Of a DNA stretch of 64,000 nt, positions 7,775 through 17,071 are shown piece after piece. Under the pieces are notes generated by a model. The model saw only the letters and a program-made list of their open reading frames with translations, made no database searches and was not told the origin of the DNA. The translations under genes and the position numbers were made by a program. The stretch is taken from NCBI RefSeq assembly GCF_019444005.1, contig NZ_CP049304.1:62001-126000 (forward strand), given 5' to 3'. Positions within the stretch are counted from its first letter, which is position 1, and each line of letters opens with the position of its first letter. Origin of the DNA: Liquorilactobacillus nagelii DSM 13675. GTDB taxonomy: Bacteria > Bacillota > Bacilli > Lactobacillales > Lactobacillaceae.

Positions 7775-9445
7775 ATGAAAAAGAAATGGTGGCAAAAAGC
7801 AGTTGTTTACCAAGTCTATCCACGCAGTTTTCAAGATAGTGATGGAGATGGTATCGGCGATTTAGGTGGCGTTTTGCAGCGCCTACCTTATATAAAAAAA
7901 CTTGGTGTCGATGTTATTTGGTTGAATCCAATTTATAAATCACCTGATAAAGATAATGGTTACGATATCAGTGATTATCGGGCAATCCAGCCTAAGTTTG
8001 GCAATATGAAAGTCTTTGATCAGTTACTAGCTGAGACCCATCGACTAGGAATGAAAATTGTAATGGATTTGGTAGTTAATCACACATCTGATCAACATGA
8101 GTGGTTTAAACAAAGCCGTTCCAGTAAAGACAACCCATATCGTGACTTTTATATTTGGCGAGATGGCAAAAATAACCTAGTTCCAAACAACTGGGGTTCT
8201 TATTTTGGGGGTTCGACTTGGCAATTTGATGAAGCAACCAAACAATATTATTTACATCTATTTGCTAAGGGACAGCCTGACTTAAATTGGGAAAATCCAG
8301 CTGTTAGGGAGCAAGTCTGGGAATTAATGCGTTTTTGGTTGAATAAGGGAGTTGACGGTTTTCGGATGGATGTAATCAATTTCCTCTCCAAACCAGCTGG
8401 CTTGCCCGATGCACCTAATCCAGAACATGCTGAATTTGCTAATGTAGAACCAATGGTAGCTGATGGACCGAAGCTGAATGATTATTTACGGGAAATGAAT
8501 AAGAAAGTTCTTTCACACTATGACGTTATGAGTGTTGGCGAGATGCCTAGTGCCAAACCTAAAGATGCGCTGGAATATACCGGTTTGGACGCCCATGAGT
8601 TAAATATGGTTTTTCAATTTGATCATGTGACCTTAGCACTGAATAAAGATCCACGTTTAGGCAAATGGAACGACCAGCCAGTTAAGTTGGTTGATTTAAA
8701 GCAAGCATTATCGAAGTGGCAGACGGCTTTAGACGGGAAGGGTTGGAATAGTTTATACTGGAATAACCATGATCGGGCACGAGCTGTTTCACGTTTTGGC
8801 AATGATAGCCCACAATATCGGGTTTTGTCAGCAAAAATGCTAGCTACAACCCTACACATGATGCAAGGAACACCCTATATTTATCAAGGCGAAGAACTAG
8901 GCATGACAAATGCACATTTTACAGCACTATCTGAGTATCAAGACATTGAATCAATTGAGGCATATCATCAATTAGTTGAGCGGGAAAAGTTAGTTGATCA
9001 TAAGACGATGATGCGGTACTTAGCAACCGAATCACGGGATAATGCGCGAACCCCAATGCAATGGGATACTTCAACTAATGCCGGTTTTACAAGCGGTAAG
9101 CCTTGGTTACAATTAAATAAAAATTATTGTGAAATTAATGCCGCAGCCGAATTAAAAGATCAGCAGTCAGTCTTTTACTATTATCAGAAATTAATTAAAT
9201 TACGTCATCAAAGTGATTTAATTGTCTATGGCAATTATCAAGAACTTATCCCAGAAGATGAGGAAGTCTTTGCTTACCGACGAGAATATCAAGGACAAAC
9301 TTTAGTAGTAATTAGTAACTTTACTGAAAAAATAATTAAACGACACTTAGAAATGCCAACCAACAAAAAATTATTAATCAGCAACTATGCTGATGATCAA
9401 GCGGATCAATTGCGTCCATTTGAAGCTAAAGTTTATCTTTATTAA
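7775..9445 (+). CDS. GH13 alpha-glucosidase, oligo-1,6-glucosidase type
   Basis: A 556-residue cytoplasmic GH13 (family 31 type) enzyme of normal length. It shows VVYQVYPRSFQDSDGDGIGD at the start, the DLVVNHTS region I at about 98-105, region II GFRMDV with nucleophile Asp199, region III GEMPS with acid/base Glu256, and NNHDRAR with Asp333. The residue after the nucleophile is Val200; in this family Val there is linked with alpha-1,6 preference, while Ala or Thr favours alpha-1,4. It would therefore cleave isomaltose-type sugars taken up unphosphorylated by the upstream carrier, releasing glucose. It is the last gene before a strong terminator. Confidence 0.92.
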   Translation: MKKKWWQKAVVYQVYPRSFQDSDGDGIGDLGGVLQRLPYIKKLGVDVIWLNPIYKSPDKDNGYDISDYRAIQPKFGNMKVFDQLLAETHRLGMKIVMDLVVNHTSDQHEWFKQSRSSKDNPYRDFYIWRDGKNNLVPNNWGSYFGGSTWQFDEATKQYYLHLFAKGQPDLNWENPAVREQVWELMRFWLNKGVDGFRMDVINFLSKPAGLPDAPNPEHAEFANVEPMVADGPKLNDYLREMNKKVLSHYDVMSVGEMPSAKPKDALEYTGLDAHELNMVFQFDHVTLALNKDPRLGKWNDQPVKLVDLKQALSKWQTALDGKGWNSLYWNNHDRARAVSRFGNDSPQYRVLSAKMLATTLHMMQGTPYIYQGEELGMTNAHFTALSEYQDIESIEAYHQLVEREKLVDHKTMMRYLATESRDNARTPMQWDTSTNAGFTSGKPWLQLNKNYCEINAAAELKDQQSVFYYYQKLIKLRHQSDLIVYGNYQELIPEDEEVFAYRREYQGQTLVVISNFTEKIIKRHLEMPTNKKLLISNYADDQADQLRPFEAKVYLY

Positions 9446-9460
9446 TTTGAAACAGCAAAT

Positions 9461-9502
9461 AAGCGGGTAAATCAAAAGTTTTCTTTTGATTTACCCGCTT
9501 TT
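9461..9502 (+). terminator. Strong terminator with 18-bp perfect stem
   Basis: The left arm 9461-9478 (AAGCGGGTAAATCAAAAG) is fully complementary to 9483-9500, with a TTTT loop. Flanking A and T residues allow use in both directions between convergent genes. Confidence 0.9.
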
Positions 9503-9515
9503 GAAACCAAAATAT

Positions 9516-10286
9516 TTAAAAATAGGCAGTTATAAATAAATAACTAGCTAATCCAAAAGCGGCTATGGCAATTAATGCTCGTAACAAGTGGATGTTGGCG
9601 TGTCGAACAATAATTGGGCCAAGATAGCCACCAATTAACAAGCCAAATCCAAGTGGAACAACCATTAGCCAAGCTACATGCGTCTTGAAAACAAAAATTA
9701 GAGTAGCAATTAAATTTCCCGCAAAAGCAATGACATTCTTCATTGCGTTCACAGTTGCAAACTGATCATTAGTAATTAAAGAGAGAATTGCTAAAAAGAT
9801 AACGCCACCAGCAGCACCAAAATAACCGGTGTAACCTCCAACAAAAAAAATACCAATTAAACTGACCAAACTGATCCAAATATTAGCTTGAGTGGGAAGA
9901 CTATTTTTCGAAATTCCTTTTTTGCGGCTTGAAAGTAATAATAAAAGTCCAGCAGCAAAAATAAAAAAAGGAACGATTTTTTCAAAAGATGAAGCTGGAG
10001 CAATTAGCAGTAGCCAACTGCCAGCAACGCTCCCAAAAGATGCTAAAAAAGTAAAAAGTGCAACTTTTTTCCAGTGACCATGTAATTCGCGAAGTGAGGA
10101 CATTGTTGATCCGATCCCTGAAAAAATCAGTGCGGTTGTGTTGGTTACATTAGCTAAAACGGGTGGTAAACCAACTAATAGTAATGCGGGATAAGAAGCT
10201 AGTGAGGCCAGACCAGCAACTGAGGCTAGTAAACCCGCTACAAATCCAGCAGCAATTAAAAAAATGAAAGTTAAGAAAAGCGACAT
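9516..10286 (-). CDS. TauE/SafE-family membrane permease
   Basis: A 256-residue protein with about 8 membrane helices and the family's internally repeated pattern: GLLASVAGLASLASYPALLL early and GGYTGYFGAAGGVIFL in the second half. TauE/SafE proteins are proposed exporters of sulfite, sulfonates or other organic anions. It is divergent from the Met T-box and O-acetylhomoserine sulfhydrylase gene, so a sulfur-related role is plausible, but that rests only on position. Start ATG 10286 has GAAAGG upstream. Confidence 0.85.
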   Translation of the reverse strand: MSLFLTFIFLIAAGFVAGLLASVAGLASLASYPALLLVGLPPVLANVTNTTALIFSGIGSTMSSLRELHGHWKKVALFTFLASFGSVAGSWLLLIAPASSFEKIVPFFIFAAGLLLLLSSRKKGISKNSLPTQANIWISLVSLIGIFFVGGYTGYFGAAGGVIFLAILSLITNDQFATVNAMKNVIAFAGNLIATLIFVFKTHVAWLMVVPLGFGLLIGGYLGPIIVRHANIHLLRALIAIAAFGLASYLFITAYF

Positions 10287-10445
10287 AAGTGAATCCTTTC
10301 AAAGGTTTTTTAGATTAAACAAATAAAATTTGCTTGTTTTATTTATATTGAAGCAAAATAACTGTTTATCAATCAGTATTAACCTTCAAAAGTTAATTTG
10401 CAATCATTATTTGTTTTTCTTTGAAAATAAAATTAAAAAAAAGTC

Positions 10446-10474
10446 TTGACTACTTAAATTTGAAATGCTAGGAT
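10446..10474 (+). promoter_or_regulatory. Promoter of the metY T-box leader
   Basis: TTGACT (10446-10451) and TAGGAT (10469-10474) have a 17-bp spacer, ending just before the T-box leader begins. Confidence 0.65.
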
Positions 10475-10489
10475 ACTGGAAAAGATAAT

Positions 10490-10746
10490 AATTAGACTTT
10501 GATGAGAAGAGTAAGCTGAATTTCATATTGCAGAGATCCCAAGTTGGTGAAAATGGGAGTTTGAATTAAGCTGAAGATGAACTCGGAGTTGCAATCGGCG
10601 GTGCAAGCCTTAGATTCGTGAGGATACGATATAATCCCTAACATAATTGTGTTGATGAGGTTTGATTAGTAATAATTAAACGAATACGGGTGGTACCACG
10701 TTTTGACGTCCCTGTAATGCAAAATTGCATTACAGGGATTTTTTGT
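10490..10746 (+). promoter_or_regulatory. T-box riboswitch, methionine specifier, upstream of metY
   Basis: The leader begins with GATGAGAAGAGTAAGC (10501-10516), has the specifier block CTGAAGATGAACTC with ATG at 10577-10579, and carries the T-box sequence GGGTGGTACCACG (about 10688-10700). It ends in a terminator whose stem is TCCCTGTAATGCAA (10709-10722) paired with TTGCATTACAGGGA, followed by T residues. Uncharged tRNA-Met should pair with ATG and, through its acceptor end, with the bulge to favour the antiterminator. The gene behind it makes a methionine precursor, which fits. Confidence 0.93.
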
Positions 10747-10772
10747 TATCAAAAATTAAGGAGGAAATTAAC

Positions 10773-12053
10773 ATGGTTGCGAATAAATTTCATTTTGAAA
10801 CTTTACAGGTCCACGCAGGTCAGACGGTTGACGAGACAGGGGCACGAGCAGTTCCGATTTATCAAACAACATCATATGTTTTCAAAGATGCGCAGCAAGC
10901 AGCAGATCGTTTTGGACTGAAAGATCCAGGAAATATTTATACGCGCTTGACTAATCCAACAACAGCAGTCGTCGATCAACGAGTAGCTGCTTTGGAACAT
11001 GGCACCAGTGGAGTAACGTTAGCAACGGGAGCAGCAGCTATTTCTGCGGCAATTACTAATATTGCTGGTCAAGGTGATGAGATTGTAGCGGCCAATACAC
11101 TTTACGGTGGGACGTATAATTTATTTAATGTTACTTTACCTAAACTAGGGATTAAAACACATTTTGTCGATTCAGATGATCCAAAAAATTTTGCAACTGC
11201 AATTAATGAACACACGAAAGCTTTATATGTCGAAACAATTGGTAATCCAGATATCAATTTAGTTGATTTAGAGGCAATAGCTGAAATAGCTCATGAAAAT
11301 CACCTGTTACTGATTTCTGATAACACCTTTGCTTCACCTTACCTTTACCGACCACTTGATCATGGAGCTGATATTGTCATTGAATCAGCTACCAAATTTA
11401 TTGGTGGACATGGAACTACCATGGGTGGAGTCATCGTTGAAAATGGTCAATTTGATTACCGGGCAAGTCAGCGTTATCCCGAATTCACGACACCTGATCC
11501 ACAGTATAATGGGTTAGTTTTTGCTGACTTAACAGGAGGTGCCTTTACAACTAAAGTACGGGCGGAGGGATTGCGAGACACCGGAGCAACAATTAGTCCA
11601 TTTAATTCATTTTTATTACTACAAGGGCTTGAGACACTTTCGTTGCGGGTTGAGCGACATGTTGCTAACACTAGAAAAGTTATTGATTTTTTACAGAATC
11701 ATCCTAAAGTTGCTTGGATAAAATATCCTGAATTAGCAGATAGTCGATATAATTCACTCGCAAAAAGGGACTTTCCTAATGGAGTTGGTTCGATCTTTAC
11801 CCTTGGGTTGACGGGTGGTGAACAAGCTGGCAAAGCGCTAATTGAAAATTTGCAGGTCTTTTCATTGTTAGCCAATGTTGGTGATGCTAAATCTCTGATT
11901 ATTCATCCTGCATCAACAACGCATGCACAATTAAATGAAGCTGAATTACGCCAAGCAGGAATTACACCTGATTTGATTCGTGTATCGATAGGAATTGAAA
12001 ATGCGGCAGATTTAATTGCCGATTTGGAACAGGCTTTAGCCAAAATTAATTAG
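10773..12053 (+). CDS. metY: O-acetylhomoserine sulfhydrylase (MetY type)
   Basis: A 426-residue PLP enzyme of the Cys/Met metabolism family: [11 protein letters not shown] at the start, the YTRLTNPT block, and [16 protein letters not shown] containing the PLP-binding lysine (near residue 207). It is longer than cystathionine gamma-synthase or lyase (about 380 aa) and has the MetY-type start, so I call it O-acetylhomoserine aminocarboxypropyltransferase, which makes homocysteine from sulfide. I use ATG 10773, after AAGGAGG (10758-10764), rather than the earlier ATG at 10725 that lies within the T-box terminator. A permease gene follows 27 nt later. It is regulated by the Met T-box. Confidence 0.92.
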   Translation: MVANKFHFETLQVHAGQTVDETGARAVPIYQTTSYVFKDAQQAADRFGLKDPGNIYTRLTNPTTAVVDQRVAALEHGTSGVTLATGAAAISAAITNIAGQGDEIVAANTLYGGTYNLFNVTLPKLGIKTHFVDSDDPKNFATAINEHTKALYVETIGNPDINLVDLEAIAEIAHENHLLLISDNTFASPYLYRPLDHGADIVIESATKFIGGHGTTMGGVIVENGQFDYRASQRYPEFTTPDPQYNGLVFADLTGGAFTTKVRAEGLRDTGATISPFNSFLLLQGLETLSLRVERHVANTRKVIDFLQNHPKVAWIKYPELADSRYNSLAKRDFPNGVGSIFTLGLTGGEQAGKALIENLQVFSLLANVGDAKSLIIHPASTTHAQLNEAELRQAGITPDLIRVSIGIENAADLIADLEQALAKIN

Positions 12054-12080
12054 AATTTTAGTTGGAAATGAGGCAGTACA

Positions 12081-13409
12081 GTGGGAAAAACAGCAAAAGT
12101 TGAAGTTAATCGCGATGGAACTCAACGAGGACTGACGAATCTAGCCGTGCAAATGATCGCTTTTGGCGGTTCAATCGGAACAGGTCTATTTTTAGGAGCT
12201 GGCAGTACAATTCATCGTACAGGGCCATCAATCTTATTTGTTTACGCGATTATTGGCGGTTTCTTTTTTCTGATGATGCGAGCAATCGGTGAAATGTTGT
12301 ATGCTGATCCAAATCAACACACGTTTGTGGTTTTTATTCATCGGTATTTAGGAAGTAACTGGGGTAAATTTGCTGAATGGAGTTATTGGTTAGAATTAAT
12401 TTTGGCGGCGATGGCCGAATTAACAGCTATTGCAGCTTATTTTCAATTATGGTTTCCAACTCTTCCAGCTTGGTTAATTCAATTAGCTTTTTTAGTCGGG
12501 TTAACCCTGATTAATGTGGCGGTTGTCAGTTTCTTTGGGAAAACGGAAATAATTTTGTCGGGGATTAAAATCATAACGATTTTGGGATTGATTATTGTTG
12601 GTGCTTGGCTAGTAGTAACTCATCATCAAGGAATTAGTGGTGATCAAGCAACAATCAGTAATTTAACCCGAAATTTTACCCTCTTTCCCAATGGAATTTC
12701 ACAATTTATTTTTGCATTTCCAATGGTGTTTTTTGCTTTTCAAGGAATGGAATTTGTTGGAATTACTACCGCTGAAACCAAACAGCCGCGTCAAGTTTTG
12801 CCACGAGCTATTAATCAAATTATCGGTCGGATTTTATTCTTTTACATTGGTTCTTTAGCGGTGATCATGATGGTGTCGCCTTGGCAGCAGATTAATGCAT
12901 CTCAAAGTCCGTTTGTTCAGATTTTTGAATTGGCTGGAATTCCGGCGGCTGCATTGTTAATTAATGCAGTTGTTATTATTGCAGCTGCTTCAACTTTGAA
13001 TAGTGCAATATTTTCGACAGGACGGCATCTATATCAACTAGCACTCGAAAGTAATTCCCGCTGGATGTTACCTTTACGGAAAATTTCTGTCAAAGGGATT
13101 CCTTTGACTAGTGTTTTATTTTCAGCTGCACTGATGTTAGGTGCTCCGATTCTTAGCTTATTCAACCAGTTAACGACAGCTTTTACTTTTGTTGCGTCCG
13201 TTTCAGGAGATATTTATATTTTAGTTTGCATTTTAACTATGCTGGCACATTGGAAGTTTCGCCAAAAAACAATTGGACAAGAAGTATTATTTCGGATGCC
13301 AGCATATCGGATTACTGAACCATTAACAATTTGTTTTTTTGGTGCAGTTTTTGTGAGTTTGTTTTTCAGTTCAGCTTCTCGTTGGCCCGCAATCGGTGCC
13401 ATTATTTAG
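12081..13409 (+). CDS. APC/AAT-family amino-acid permease, C-terminus lost to a late stop codon
   Basis: The protein (442 aa, GTG start with GAGG about 8 nt upstream) begins with RGLTNLAVQMIAFGGSIGTG, the standard start of AAT-type permeases, and has 11 clear membrane helices. TAG at 13407-13409 falls inside what should be helix 12 (ASRWPAIGAII). The same frame stays open for 24 further codons to TAA 13482-13484. The original protein was therefore probably 467 aa. The gene follows metY and may be read from the T-box transcript, suggesting methionine or a sulfur amino acid as substrate. Whether the truncated form works is unclear. Confidence 0.8.
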   Translation: MGKTAKVEVNRDGTQRGLTNLAVQMIAFGGSIGTGLFLGAGSTIHRTGPSILFVYAIIGGFFFLMMRAIGEMLYADPNQHTFVVFIHRYLGSNWGKFAEWSYWLELILAAMAELTAIAAYFQLWFPTLPAWLIQLAFLVGLTLINVAVVSFFGKTEIILSGIKIITILGLIIVGAWLVVTHHQGISGDQATISNLTRNFTLFPNGISQFIFAFPMVFFAFQGMEFVGITTAETKQPRQVLPRAINQIIGRILFFYIGSLAVIMMVSPWQQINASQSPFVQIFELAGIPAAALLINAVVIIAAASTLNSAIFSTGRHLYQLALESNSRWMLPLRKISVKGIPLTSVLFSAALMLGAPILSLFNQLTTAFTFVASVSGDIYILVCILTMLAHWKFRQKTIGQEVLFRMPAYRITEPLTICFFGAVFVSLFFSSASRWPAIGAII

Positions 13410-13484
13410 GCATTAGGATTTGCTGCTTATCTAAAATTAGGACAGCAAAACACAATCAGCCGACTTGAAAGAGACAAACAATAA
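13407..13484 (+). other. In-frame remnant of the permease C-terminus after premature TAG
   Basis: After the TAG, the frame reads ALGFAAYLKLGQQNTISRLE and four more residues before TAA. The hydrophobic start completes helix 12 and the polar end looks like a cytoplasmic tail, as in full-length relatives. A single base change in a CAG, TTG, TGG or similar codon would explain the stop. Confidence 0.75.
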
Positions 13485-13563
13485 TTATTGTTTAGGCAAA
13501 TTTTTTCAATTAACTTAAGTGGTAAACTGAAAATAAGTTGAAATTGAAAAATTATCTCAAATA

Positions 13564-13607
13564 AAAAAAGAACTGGACAAAATTATATTTTGTCACAGCT
13601 CTTTTTG
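13564..13607 (+). terminator. Terminator between permease and azlC
   Basis: AAAAAGAACTGGACAAAAT pairs imperfectly with ATTTTGTCACAGCTCTTTTT, closing on a TAT loop and ending in TTTTT. Confidence 0.7.
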
Positions 13608-13627
13608 CCGTTTTAAGGAGGAAAAGC

Positions 13628-14341
13628 ATGTCAGAAAAACAAAGTGAATTAAAATTTGCTTTTCAAAAAGCATTTCCAGTGATGATCGGATACTTAATGT
13701 TAGCCATGGGGTATGGATTATATATGCATAACCTAGGATTTTCCTTTTGGTTTCCAACTATTATGGCTGCAGTTATTTATGGTGGATCAGTCGAATTTAT
13801 TGTTGCAAGCCGGCTTGTTGCAAGGTTTGCACCTTGGAATGTATTTTTAGTGACGCTAGTGGTCGGTTTTCGCCAATTTTTTTATAGTTTAGCAATGCTT
13901 AATAAATACCGAAATACATCAATTTTCCAACGGTTAATTTTAATTTTTGGTGAAAGTGATGAAACTTTTTCTGTTAACTATGCATTGGAAGTTCCAACCA
14001 ATTTAAAAACTAAGCTGGTTTATACTTATGTAACTATTTTTAATTATTTGGCTTGGGTGATGGGGGCGTTTCTAGGGGGATTTTCAGGCCATTTGTTGGG
14101 GATTCAACTAAGAGGCCTTAATTTTATGATGACAGCATTGTTTATTGTCCTTTTTTTAGAACAATTTTTAAAAGAACAGAGTCATCTCAGTTCGTTTAGT
14201 GGCCTAATAATAACTACAATTAGTTTATTGGTAATTGGAAAAACATATTTTTTGCTAGTAACATTAAGTTTTTTAGTAGTTGAATATGCAATTAAATACT
14301 ATCTAGATCAAAAGCGGGTGTTTCCTCATGACATTGATTGA
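13628..14341 (+). CDS. azlC: AzlC-family branched-chain amino-acid exporter subunit
   Basis: A 237-residue protein with about six membrane helices. The N-terminal FAFQKAFPVMIGYLMLAMGYG and the block AAVIYGGSVEFIVAS, followed by GFRQFFYSLAML, are characteristic of AzlC. With AzlD it forms an exporter of branched-chain amino acids or analogues such as azaleucine. Start ATG 13628 follows AAGGAGG. It overlaps azlD by 14 nt, so the two subunits are translationally coupled. Confidence 0.93.
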   Translation: MSEKQSELKFAFQKAFPVMIGYLMLAMGYGLYMHNLGFSFWFPTIMAAVIYGGSVEFIVASRLVARFAPWNVFLVTLVVGFRQFFYSLAMLNKYRNTSIFQRLILIFGESDETFSVNYALEVPTNLKTKLVYTYVTIFNYLAWVMGAFLGGFSGHLLGIQLRGLNFMMTALFIVLFLEQFLKEQSHLSSFSGLIITTISLLVIGKTYFLLVTLSFLVVEYAIKYYLDQKRVFPHDID

Positions 14342-14654
14342 ACAAATCATAACAATTGCTTTGGCCGCAGTGGCTAATTTTACCACGCGTTTTTTACCAT
14401 TTGTTCTTTTTCGGACGGATAAAACGACTCCTTTTTTTGTTCGAAAGCTGGGAGGCTTTTTACCCCCGGCAATTATGGCGATGCTAGTCGTTTATTGTTT
14501 TCGCAATGTTTCTTGGCTAGCTGGTGATCATGGATTACCTGACTTACTGGCCAGCTTAATTACAATTTTTTTGCATTTGTGGCGTCGTAATTTGTTACTT
14601 TCAATGTTAGGTGGGACTTTGAGCTATATTATCCTATTGAATTTTTTGTTTTAG
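14328..14654 (+). CDS. azlD: AzlD-family branched-chain amino-acid exporter subunit
   Basis: A 108-residue, four-helix membrane protein with the family block AAVANFTTRFLPFVLF and the later LPPAIMAMLVVYCF. It is the small partner of AzlC, and its start lies inside the end of azlC. Length is normal for the family. Confidence 0.92.
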   Translation: MTLIEQIITIALAAVANFTTRFLPFVLFRTDKTTPFFVRKLGGFLPPAIMAMLVVYCFRNVSWLAGDHGLPDLLASLITIFLHLWRRNLLLSMLGGTLSYIILLNFLF

Positions 14655-14734
14655 GCAGCAACCAATTTTATTTACAATTTGAGTATTAGCAGCCATAATC
14701 AAGACAGTTAGATTGACTAAAAGGGAGTGATTGA

Positions 14735-15208
14735 ATGACTTCAATTTATGATTTTAGTGAAGTTGAGACAAGTGGCACTGAACTGAGATTGCGAGATTTT
14801 CGCGGCCAGGTGCTCTTAATTGTGAATACCGCCAGCAAATGTGGTTTAGCACCGCAGTTAAGCGGCTTGGAGAAGCTTTACCAGCGTTATCATACACAGG
14901 GATTAATGGTAATTGGATTGCCTTCAGATCAATTTCATCAAGAGTTAGCTGAAGATGAAAAAGTCAGTGAGTATTGTCAATTACATTATGGAGTCACTTT
15001 TCCAATGACCAAAAAAGTTAAAGTGAATGGGGGAGATGAAGACCCGTTATTTACTTATCTGAAAGCAACGGCCGGACATGGCCGAATTAAATGGAATTAC
15101 ACTAAGTTTTTAGTTGATCGAGCAGGAAAAGTGATTCAACGTTTTGCTCCAATTACAACACCAGAAAAAATTGAACCAGCGATTGTTGCGGCATTAAAGA
15201 AAAAATAA
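14735..15208 (+). CDS. Glutathione peroxidase family thiol peroxidase
   Basis: A 157-residue enzyme with the thioredoxin fold. Catalytic residues visible are Cys36 in NTASKCGLAPQ, Gln66 in LPSDQF, Trp120 and Asn121 in IKWNYTKF. Cys81 in SEYCQ could act as a second redox cysteine. The usual PCNQF block reads PSDQF. Bacterial members normally use thioredoxin and reduce organic or hydrogen peroxides. It stands alone with its own AAGGGAG ribosome binding site and a strong terminator behind it. Confidence 0.92.
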   Translation: MTSIYDFSEVETSGTELRLRDFRGQVLLIVNTASKCGLAPQLSGLEKLYQRYHTQGLMVIGLPSDQFHQELAEDEKVSEYCQLHYGVTFPMTKKVKVNGGDEDPLFTYLKATAGHGRIKWNYTKFLVDRAGKVIQRFAPITTPEKIEPAIVAALKKK

Positions 15209-15238
15209 GTCAAATTAAAATTGAGCTCGCTGGAGAAT

Positions 15239-15275
15239 AAATCAGGACTGCACAATTCTTATGCAGTCCTGATTT
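15239..15275 (+). terminator. Bidirectional terminator, 14-bp perfect stem
   Basis: AAATCAGGACTGCA (15239-15252) pairs fully with TGCAGTCCTGATTT (15262-15275). It separates the convergent peroxidase and adenine deaminase genes. Confidence 0.9.
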
Positions 15276-15285
15276 AAAATAAAAA

Positions 15286-16962
15286 TTATTTAATTTCTAG
15301 TGAAATGAAGTTAGCTTGCTCAAAATCATAGAGTCCTTGATCAGTTAATTTAATAGAAGGAATCACTGGTAGAGTTAAAAATGATAGGGTAATAAAAGGA
15401 TTGAACTTTACCGCAGATGGCAAGCTGATTTGCAGATAAGCATTTAAAATGGCGGTTAACTGCTCAGCGGCCACCTGACAGCTTTGATTAGACATTAGTC
15501 CAGCAATCGGTAAAGGCATTTTTGCTAAGACTTCAGTGCCTTTGCTGACCGCAATCCCCCCATGAGTGGAGCTGATTGCCTGAATTGCGGTGTAAATTGC
15601 TTGGTCATCACTACCGACAGCAACAATATTATGTGAATCATGAGCGATGGTGGTTGCAATTGCTCCGTTAGTAATTTTAAATCCGTGGACTAACCCAAGT
15701 CCAAAAGTGCCTAATTGATGATGACGTTCTACAACAATCATTTTGGAAATATCTTGTGCAGTGTCATTAACAAAATAGCCATTTTTCAGAGGAACATGTT
15801 TTTGCAAGTGATTTGTTTCAATATGATTTGGAATAATTCCAATTACATTGCAATAATCGTCAGTCAGTTTGATTTTTAAATCTGTTTTTTCTAAGTGCTG
15901 GTGAACGGTATTTGTCGTGAAAGAAAGTGGACGGGTTGGCTTAGGGACAATCCACTGACCGTTTTTCATCACTTTTTGAGCGGTGGCAGTTTTTAAATCT
16001 TTTAAAACAACTAAGTCCGCGACAAACCCGGTATTCAAAATTCCACGATCAATCAATTTGTGAGCTTGAGCCGCATTGTAACTTGCCATGGTGTAAGCTG
16101 TCTCTGGCCGTATTCCATTTTTAATTGCTAGTTGAATGCAGTAATTAATACCTCCATCTATTAACAAGTCACTGATTAATTTATCATCAGTACAAAATGC
16201 AAAACGTTGGGCATTACTTTCTGTGACTACTGGAATAAGTTTTTCAAGATCTTTTTCAACTGATCCTTCACGTAAAAAGGTCCAAAAGCCAGCTGAAAGC
16301 CTTTCTTGTGCTTGCTGAATGGTTGTACATTCGTGATCAGTATCAATCCCAACTTGTCGATAGACATCAAGTTGACTGGCATCTAGACCAGCTCCGTGTC
16401 CATCGGCATGGTATCCCAGTTGTTGCGCATCCTGAATTTTTTGCATAATATCAGGTTCACGTTTGGCAACGGCTGGGTAATCCATGACTTCTGCCAATCC
16501 TTTAACACTGGGTTCAGCGTAAAGTGGTCGTAAATCTTCAGCCGTTAAAGTTGCTCCGTTATGTTCAAAGGGAGTACATGGAACCGAAGAAGGGAGCATA
16601 AAGAAAATGTCCAACGGTGTTTGGCCGGCATCGTTAATCATATACTTTAGCCCAGAAATACCGGTAACATTAGCAATTTCATGTGGATCAGTTACGATTG
16701 TGGTCGTTCCTTTGGTTAGTAAAGCTTTACCAAGCTCACTCGGAGCAACCATGGAGCTTTCGATATGAACGTGAGCATCGATCATCCCTGGCACAATATA
16801 AGCTCCCTGAGCATCAAAAACCTCATGAGCCGTTAGTTCGGCTTTTTCACCAGTTGCAACAATCTTGCCTTGATCAATCCATAAAACTTTTTCTTCAAAT
16901 TTACGATTAAAAACATTTAAAACTTTCCCATTCATGCAACACAAGTCAACTTGCTTTCTCAT
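15286..16962 (-). CDS. ade: Adenine deaminase
   Basis: A 558-residue amidohydrolase of normal length that converts adenine to hypoxanthine and ammonia. It shows PGMIDAHVHIESSMVAP with the metal-binding HxH, the TDPHEIANV block, the GHGAGLDASQLDVY region, and the C-terminal GLVHGFKITNGAIATTIAHD and AVGSDDQAI motifs typical of the Ade family. Start ATG 16962 follows GAGGGAG. It is a single gene with its own promoter region and feeds purine salvage. Confidence 0.95.
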   Translation of the reverse strand: MRKQVDLCCMNGKVLNVFNRKFEEKVLWIDQGKIVATGEKAELTAHEVFDAQGAYIVPGMIDAHVHIESSMVAPSELGKALLTKGTTTIVTDPHEIANVTGISGLKYMINDAGQTPLDIFFMLPSSVPCTPFEHNGATLTAEDLRPLYAEPSVKGLAEVMDYPAVAKREPDIMQKIQDAQQLGYHADGHGAGLDASQLDVYRQVGIDTDHECTTIQQAQERLSAGFWTFLREGSVEKDLEKLIPVVTESNAQRFAFCTDDKLISDLLIDGGINYCIQLAIKNGIRPETAYTMASYNAAQAHKLIDRGILNTGFVADLVVLKDLKTATAQKVMKNGQWIVPKPTRPLSFTTNTVHQHLEKTDLKIKLTDDYCNVIGIIPNHIETNHLQKHVPLKNGYFVNDTAQDISKMIVVERHHQLGTFGLGLVHGFKITNGAIATTIAHDSHNIVAVGSDDQAIYTAIQAISSTHGGIAVSKGTEVLAKMPLPIAGLMSNQSCQVAAEQLTAILNAYLQISLPSAVKFNPFITLSFLTLPVIPSIKLTDQGLYDFEQANFISLEIK

Positions 16963-17071
16963 TATTTGCTCCCTCTCACTTTTTAAAGCTGCTTAAACTT
17001 GCTTAATATCTTAGTATAAAATTTTGAGAGATGCAAGCTCTATTTGATTAAAAATAGAATAATTTTAATGA

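Noticed and set aside
10690..10920. Frame starting in the T-box core and running into metY
   Set aside because: It begins within the antiterminator and is out of frame with metY; a chance frame.
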